The notes below the pieces were generated by a model. That model searched no databases. It was not told the origin of the DNA and saw only the letters and a program-made list of their open reading frames with translations. Source: Crambe crambe (Eukaryota; Porifera; Demospongiae; Poecilosclerida; Crambeidae). From it: 64,000 nt of DNA. The position numbers and the translations under genes are program-made. Below are positions 58,823-64,000 of the stretch, one piece after another (positions within the stretch are counted from its first letter, which is position 1; each line of letters starts with the position of its first letter). The DNA lies in the NCBI GenBank assembly GCA_963924555.1, contig OZ004588.1, positions 2,108,001-2,172,000 on the forward strand, read 5' to 3'.

Positions 58823-58894
58823 ATGCTTCAGCTTAAGGAATGCAAAGACAATGAAGCACTAACATTCTGTGGTGATCTGCAAACTCAGAACTGG
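58823..58894 (+). pseudogene. MLQLKE exon, copy 2
   Basis: Frame MLQLKECKDNEALTFCGDLQ, then TQNW, open; acceptor TTTTCCATGTAG. Differs from copy 1 by few bases. Confidence 0.45.
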
Positions 58895-58951
58895 GTGTTG
58901 TTTGTTTTGTTGACTCCACCTCCTCTCCCCTCCCTCTGATACAATACCCAC

Positions 58952-59007
58952 AACTGCCTCCCCAATGAAGCTGGTCCTTATTAAAGAGCACTTGCATTCA
59001 CTGAAGG
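58952..59007 (+). pseudogene. TASPDE/ILDQL exon, copy 5 (acceptor lost)
   Basis: ACTGCCTCCCCAATGAAGCT... ends at CACTGAAG/GTATGC. The ACAG acceptor is changed to ACAA and the middle is shortened. Confidence 0.4.
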
Positions 59008-59219
59008 TATGCAGAAAACTCACTTCATAGTTTGGACTATGACATGTTTCTTTTGAATATTTGACCTTGATGTGGTTAATGGAATGCTAATTACCCTTTG
59101 ATGGATGAGATGATCCCTACATAACGCTCCCAATCACTATGACCTAAACCTATGGGGTGTGAATAGGTGTTCCTGTAATTAGTCCATGAATGACCTTTTG
59201 ACCTTTCCAATGTGCATAG

Positions 59220-59375
59220 GAGAGGGAACAGAAAAGACGAATGTGAAGTTTGTCACAAGAGTCTGAAGGAGAGGACACTTCAGAAAGTGATGGAAGTTCC
59301 ACTTCCACGAGTCCAACTACAGGACCACACCCACTTATGTCTCTCCTTTTGTTTCTCCTTTTGTTTTTAAAGTGT
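59220..59375 (+). pseudogene. Acidic terminal exon, copy 2
   Basis: Acceptor TGTGCATAG. An upstream one-base shift puts the conserved part (SQESEGEDTSESDGSSTSTS, then PTTGPHPLMSLLL) in a different frame from the exon start. Confidence 0.4.
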
Positions 59376-59970
59376 ATCATCTTTAATTCTATTATGTGTG
59401 TATATTGGGTTAAGAGAGTTCAGTATCATTGTTGGTCATGTGACCAGTTGAGTCATCATTCCTGATAACACTTTTGTATTTGGCTGTTCCTTCTCCAAGA
59501 TCTAATTATGTTGGGTGCACATCTTCCCTAGGCCAGAGTAAACCAGTGTTGATATCTGTAGTGAAAAAGGTGAAGAAAAACTCTTGAATGGTTGATCTGA
59601 ACAGGTCCAGTGCAATACATGATGAATGAGGTAGATTCATCAGATGGTACGGCTCTACAGTGTGACACATGCAAGTGGGGATGAGGGTCTTTAGACTTCG
59701 TAGGACTTATATTGATGTGCAGTACATATGTATGTACCTGAGTTATGAGTCTTTGTTTTGAGGACTTGGAAGACTTGTCCAGCTGCTCTGAAGTACCATT
59801 GCCTTGCCTGCTCTGAGTCAACATCCTCTATGTGGGTTCACAGGTGTGCTCCCATCCTGCATGAAATTTCAATGTACATCCAAGTCACAGATTGATCCCA
59901 CTTCTTCCTTCACTCCCACTTCATACTTATAAGTTGAATGTTGTATATATTAAATTTTCATTGAAAATCT

Positions 59971-59976
59971 AATAAA
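59971..59976 (+). promoter_or_regulatory. Possible polyadenylation signal AATAAA
   Basis: AATAAA in an AT-rich context about 0.6 kb after the last acidic terminal exon. Unsupported by transcripts. Confidence 0.25.
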
Positions 59977-61307
59977 AACTTTCTCTTAATAGTAGCAACT
60001 GGATCAAGGGTCAGAGGAAATGGTAACTCAGAGTTAATTACATTAATTTCTGTCACATTACATTCCACAGTTCAAGTGCTCACCCTTGGTGTGGAGGAAG
60101 GACCTAGACTTGAACACAGCTTCCTGTTTCTTACAACTCCATTGAAGGATGGAAGAGATGACTAGGACATCTGCAATAAGTGCAAAAAGGATATTAAATA
60201 TTAGTACAGTGATACATGGTACTCATTGTCTTGTCTGACTGTGAAATGGATTTTTAAGCATGAATCTGCTGATAGAACCTAGAAGTTAACACACACAAAT
60301 ACACTCAGTACAACATTCAAAGAAATATATGTTATTCTTGGCAATGCATTGATAGGTGAGAGCAGTTCTAGATACAGCACTTAATACCGGGTCATTAAGT
60401 GTTACTGGGTATGCTACATATGTACACACATGGGATGTTTAGATACAGAGAGGAGATTTTGCTGGGGTAATATTTCCCAATGTACACTTAAACCTCACAA
60501 ATTAACCCATGAAAATTTGCACCACAGATTTTACATGACAGAAATCTCTAGTGTTACATGTACATGAGGTTGTCATAAAGGGACTATTTTGTTAGTATTC
60601 ATAAATCAAGCAAGGTTTTACCCTTTTATTCCATGAGATTTCCATTCTCACTGAGCTTGCCTTAGGACACCTGGATAGGAAGAATCCTATTAGGAGTGGA
60701 TTGGACAAATTCAATAAGTGGACCATGGGGCAATTTTCTGGCACAACTCAATGCCACACTCCCAGAGCTACAAAGAAACAAAATAGCAGATAAAGAGTAT
60801 CAAAACATTACATACTTGTGGGTTAGCCTGACTAGGGATTAGGGACTAGGGCTAGGGCTAGGGCATCAGTACTACATGTAATATAGAGCTTCCAAGCCAG
60901 AGAAAAAAAGAACAGATCGGATTAAGGGTCTATATATACACAATCAAACTGGTGGAATGTAAAGATGAGGGAGACAGGACCAATCATCTCTAGGACATAA
61001 CATGACTGGTAGTTTTTCCCCTTGCTGATCATCTGGTTATCATGTCTCCATAGCTACATCACCACAAACACTTCATACAACTGCTTGAGAGTTTCATCAT
61101 ACTTACCTGTTCAGAAAACCAGAACTCACTAGATGCACTATTAGCTGGCAGGTGAATGCCACAGCCAGCTCAAATACAGGGGAGAGAATCTAGTCAGCAT
61201 CGCATGCAGTATATGCATACCCTTTACCATATAGAGTTTAGATATGACTACCCTTTACCATATTTACCATAATTTTGGGCGTGGCACCAGGATGTGAAAA
61301 GAAAGAC
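59977..61307 (+). other. Intergenic, upstream of next death-domain gene copy
   Basis: No gene seen. A short degenerate run of TTAGGG-like units (GGGATTAGGGACTAGGGCTA, about 60835-60866) is present. The promoter of the gene starting at 61308 should lie in the right part, but no TATA box or initiator is clear. Confidence 0.4.
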
Positions 61308-61893
61308 ATGGGGAATAAGACGAATAAACAGAAGCATGGGCCCGAGCCCGAGCCAAACTCTTTTCCTTCGAAGTCCGCAGGGAGCGATCTTTCTTCAGAT
61401 TCCAACCCCCTAACCTGTGAAGCAAGCCAAAAAAAGACACACAAAGCTGCCTCCTCCCCTCCCCCTCCTGTAAACATTGATATTGGACCTTCCAGGCCAA
61501 ATAAGGAAAGCGAGTCTTCCCCTGATGAGTTCTTCGAATCTCCAGACCTTCCTAGCGTAGATGCAGGGAATAAAAGTTTGTCGAGTGGACCAGCATTTAA
61601 GACTGAACCGAAGTCAGATCAATCTAAGTCTGCAGGGAGTGATCTTCCTTCAGATTCCAGTCCCCTATGCACCCCTGAAGCTGCCTCCTCCCCTCTTCAT
61701 CCTTTGAACATTGATAAATCATCTGAACTTCCCATGTCAAATAAGGGGAGTGAGCCTCCCTCTGATCATCCAGACCCTCCTCTAGACACTGGGAGTAAGA
61801 GCAGACCAGCATTTAAGACTGAGTCAAGTCCTCCAAAGAAAATATCACGGCAGGAGAGGCGACGAGCAGAAAGGGCGAAACGCAAGTTCAAAG
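61308..61893 (+). CDS. Low-complexity first exon of a second death-domain gene copy
   Basis: ATG at 61308 has a favourable context (GACATGGGG). The frame runs 195 codons and ends at donor GTATCTAG in phase 1, the phase of every DD acceptor in this locus. The protein is Ser/Pro/Asp/Lys-rich and probably disordered. It contains two diverged repeats of about 70-85 residues, each starting SKSAGSDLxSDS and ending near RPAFKTE or GPAFKTE. It finishes in a basic stretch (KKISRQERRRAERAKRKFK), a possible nuclear or membrane-binding signal. Starting at an alternative acceptor (CACCAG, ending 61300) is possible but its tract is pyrimidine-poor. The intron that follows duplicates the sequence before DD exon 1, so this is inferred to be exon 1 of the next gene copy. 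Confidence 0.65.
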
Positions 61894-61954
61894 GTATCTA
61901 GTTACACACTCATACCTGTGACTTCTCCATAGGAGTACAAAGGGATTGCAATGG

Positions 61955-62310
61955 CTGTGGTTTATTACTGCTGGAGGGTGTGTCTATGGGTATGAAGTAT
62001 ACATGTGTCTGACCTCCCATGCAAATTCAAGACAGTTTTGCTAACATGATGCAGCCCAAATCATCAACTTGTCTCACCTTTGCCCCAAACTAACTTTGCT
62101 AAATGCTAAATTGATGGAGTTAGAGGAAATGATAAGGTCTTCTTTGTAGCATAAACAGCAGCAGGAGCCTCCAAAAGTGCAAACCAATTTAAGTACTACA
62201 ATTTATGCCAAATACACCAATATGGACATAGCTGTTAAATTATAGTAAGCCACCACCTATTGCAACCTCTCTATAGGATCTTAGGGTACAGAAATATCAT
62301 ACTGTATGTC
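61955..62310 (+). repeat. Third, diverged copy of part of the intron repeat
   Basis: Shares GGGTGTGTCTATG.GTATGAAG, CACCAATATGGACA and CACCTATTGCAACCTCTCTA with 1560-1790 and 62795-63025, in the same order but with many differences. Confidence 0.7.
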
Positions 62311-62602
62311 CGGCAGTCATCTTGCTCAGACATGGATGACTGATGACTTCCCCAGTCATTCCTGATTGAGCTGTAATGACTCCACGTAATCTTTATGGGA
62401 GACATTGTATTACTGTCTGCCATTTCCACACAAGCATTTCAATAGCTGGCTTTTCTTTTACTCTGGTCAAGACAAATACCCTCTACGTGTTCTCCCAGTA
62501 CAACACACAAACTGAAAGCAATCACAAAAATGCCTTAAGTGGTAGGTAGTAAGTGATAGGACTGATAGGGTGTGACTTCCTTCATGCACTGTGTGATCAC
62601 CT

Positions 62603-64000
62603 GCATAAGTGGGGGTAAGGTGTCCCCAAACTCGTGTGCTGCTGCATTATAGATTGTGAAGTGAAATGGGCATGGCTAGGCTGGTCATTTCTGGGGCACT
62701 ACTGTGCATTGGCTTGGGAATGAGGTGTGGATGGGGTCAACTTCACCCCTGATCCATGTGCTTGTTACAAGATGCCGCCATGTTGGTATATAGGTGAAGG
62801 GTGTGTCTTTGAGTATGAAGTGTCTGTTATTTCATAAACCTCATGCAAATGCAAGTCAACTCTGACTTCTTTTTAGTGTTAAAACATAATCTAACATACC
62901 AGCAACAGGACTCCTAAAGGCATTTCCCCTATACCATGTACACCAATATGGACAAGTCCAACATTATAGAAAGCCACACCTATTGCAACCTCTCTATAGG
63001 AACTGAGAGGACAGGAATATCATACTGTGTATATTGCCTGGAATTAATAGGCTCCTGCAGATTATGCTCAAATTTATACACACGATTCTATTCTCAGATC
63101 CTCCCTCAATTATTCCCAAAGATTCTCTTATACATAGCTATGGCAACAGGGCTGGATTCAGATTATTAAATAGATAGAGTTGCATGACTATGGGCACACA
63201 CTGGACCATGGGGGAGGGTGTGGGAAAGGGCATATGGCATGGGAATTATTTGGAGGACCATGTATGTTGGCTTCACTGATAGTTTGCCACATTTTGAGCT
63301 TTTAAAGTTTGTGCATAAAATTGAATAATCCAAGTAGAGTAGTCTCCTATACCATAGATACATTTGTGTATGGTGTTACATTCCTGTGGGTTGTTATAAA
63401 CTAATGGTTTGTAACCTCAATACATAATCAAACCATGATAATAACATTGAGGTGCATGCCTATACCAACTATCCCTAATAATGTAGCAGTTATTTTTGCT
63501 GGCTTCTTCAAGTTTCTTCTTCAATCTTGTTCAGCTTCTTGCCCTATTCCACCACCTCTAAATGGCATGTGTGGTCAGTCATATGCTAGCATTTGTGTAG
63601 GTAAGGGGTGGACCACACCAAAATTATGACATCTTTGAAGTGACATATGCATGGAAATCAGTTTTTATGTACTAAGTTATAAAATGTGTGTCCTTAAAAG
63701 TGCAAGTCACTGTTTCTTACCACTTTGATGAAGTATGAAGTATATATAATTATTATGAAGTATTATTATTGTCAAAGTAGAAATGCACATGACCAAGCAA
63801 GTAGGTATGGTCAAAATCACTGTGCACCGTTTAGGGGAGTGGGGGCCAACCACCCCGAATATGTTAGGGAAAGTCCAACTTTTGAACTTTGTGGATGTCA
63901 CCATCTTATTCACCCATAATCTCAACTGTAGGGTGTGTTAGGGAGTGCCAAATTAAACAGCTGTGGGTCCTTTTCCATAGGAGCTACTGAGTCAGTTTGG
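62603..64000 (+). repeat. Large direct duplication, copy 2 (partner 445-2801)
   Basis: See copy 1. It lacks the 0.9 kb hAT-like insert and the long C run, so it is closer to the ancestral form. Confidence 0.9.

Larger units (their letters stand above)
58125..59475 (+). repeat. 1.35 kb direct duplication, copy 2
   Basis: Partner of 53860-55210. Confidence 0.9.
26630..59480 (+). repeat. Block of decayed tandem copies of an unrecognised multi-exon family
   Basis: Across 33 kb the same short segments recur in the same orientation, often bounded by AG...GT: a 5' segment (26655, 38480, 55268), a 71-nt basic exon (six copies), a CATGGATAGTGCTGAG segment (more than ten copies), GAGACCCTTTACCCACT (more than fifteen), a MLQLKE exon (two clear copies), a TASPDE/ILDQL exon (five) and an acidic terminal exon (three). 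Frames are open in some copies and broken in others. Blocks within it are duplicated over 0.8-2.6 kb. It reads as a gene array that expanded and decayed, or as a large composite repeat. I do not recognise the protein. Confidence 0.6.
61894..64000 (+). other. Intron 1 of the second gene copy (runs off the window)
   Basis: No exon is seen. By alignment with copy 1, position 64000 corresponds to about 2801, so a death-domain exon is expected about 120 bases beyond the window. Confidence 0.55.

Overview
The window is AT-rich animal genomic DNA. Its genes are split by GT-AG introns of several kilobases, and much of it is DNA transposons, foldback elements, microsatellites, long homopolymer C/G runs and local duplications. 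A death-domain (DD) gene carrying a Roc/COR-like GTPase, together with abundant pogo, Tc1 and hAT relatives, fits an early-branching metazoan. A demosponge is my best guess, but that is inference from domain content, not proof.

Layout. 1-25,150: one plus-strand gene or a tight cluster. It has three phase 1-1 death-domain exons (2924-3190, 8580-8813, 16149-16415), a large P-loop GTPase/COR-like exon (22484-24631) and a terminal death-domain exon ending at 25088. All junctions are phase 1, so the exons could be spliced in one frame. The introns hold a pogo-like transposon with a HIRAN-like second gene (3629-7198, itself split by a nested TIR element), a Tc1/mariner-like transposase facing a decayed accessory ORF (9205-11733), a 1.37 kb direct duplication, and a decayed copy of part of the GTPase exon (20770-20898).

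26.6-59.5 kb: a repeat-dense block made of many decayed copies of the same short exon-like segments. Splice sites and reading frames are intact in some copies and broken in others. I do not recognise the family. The copies are duplicated in blocks and are interrupted by MITEs and by an hAT element (48914-52034).

61.3-64.0 kb: a low-complexity first exon (61308-61893, phase 1 donor), followed by sequence that duplicates window positions 445-2801, i.e. the intron just upstream of the first DD exon. The window therefore spans one repeat of a tandem duplication of the DD gene. The first exon of copy 1 should lie just left of the window, and the first DD exon of copy 2 just right of it.

No tRNA, rRNA, CRISPR or prokaryotic feature was seen. 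Exon calls rest on reading frame, splice consensus, phase and domain pattern only; there is no transcript evidence.
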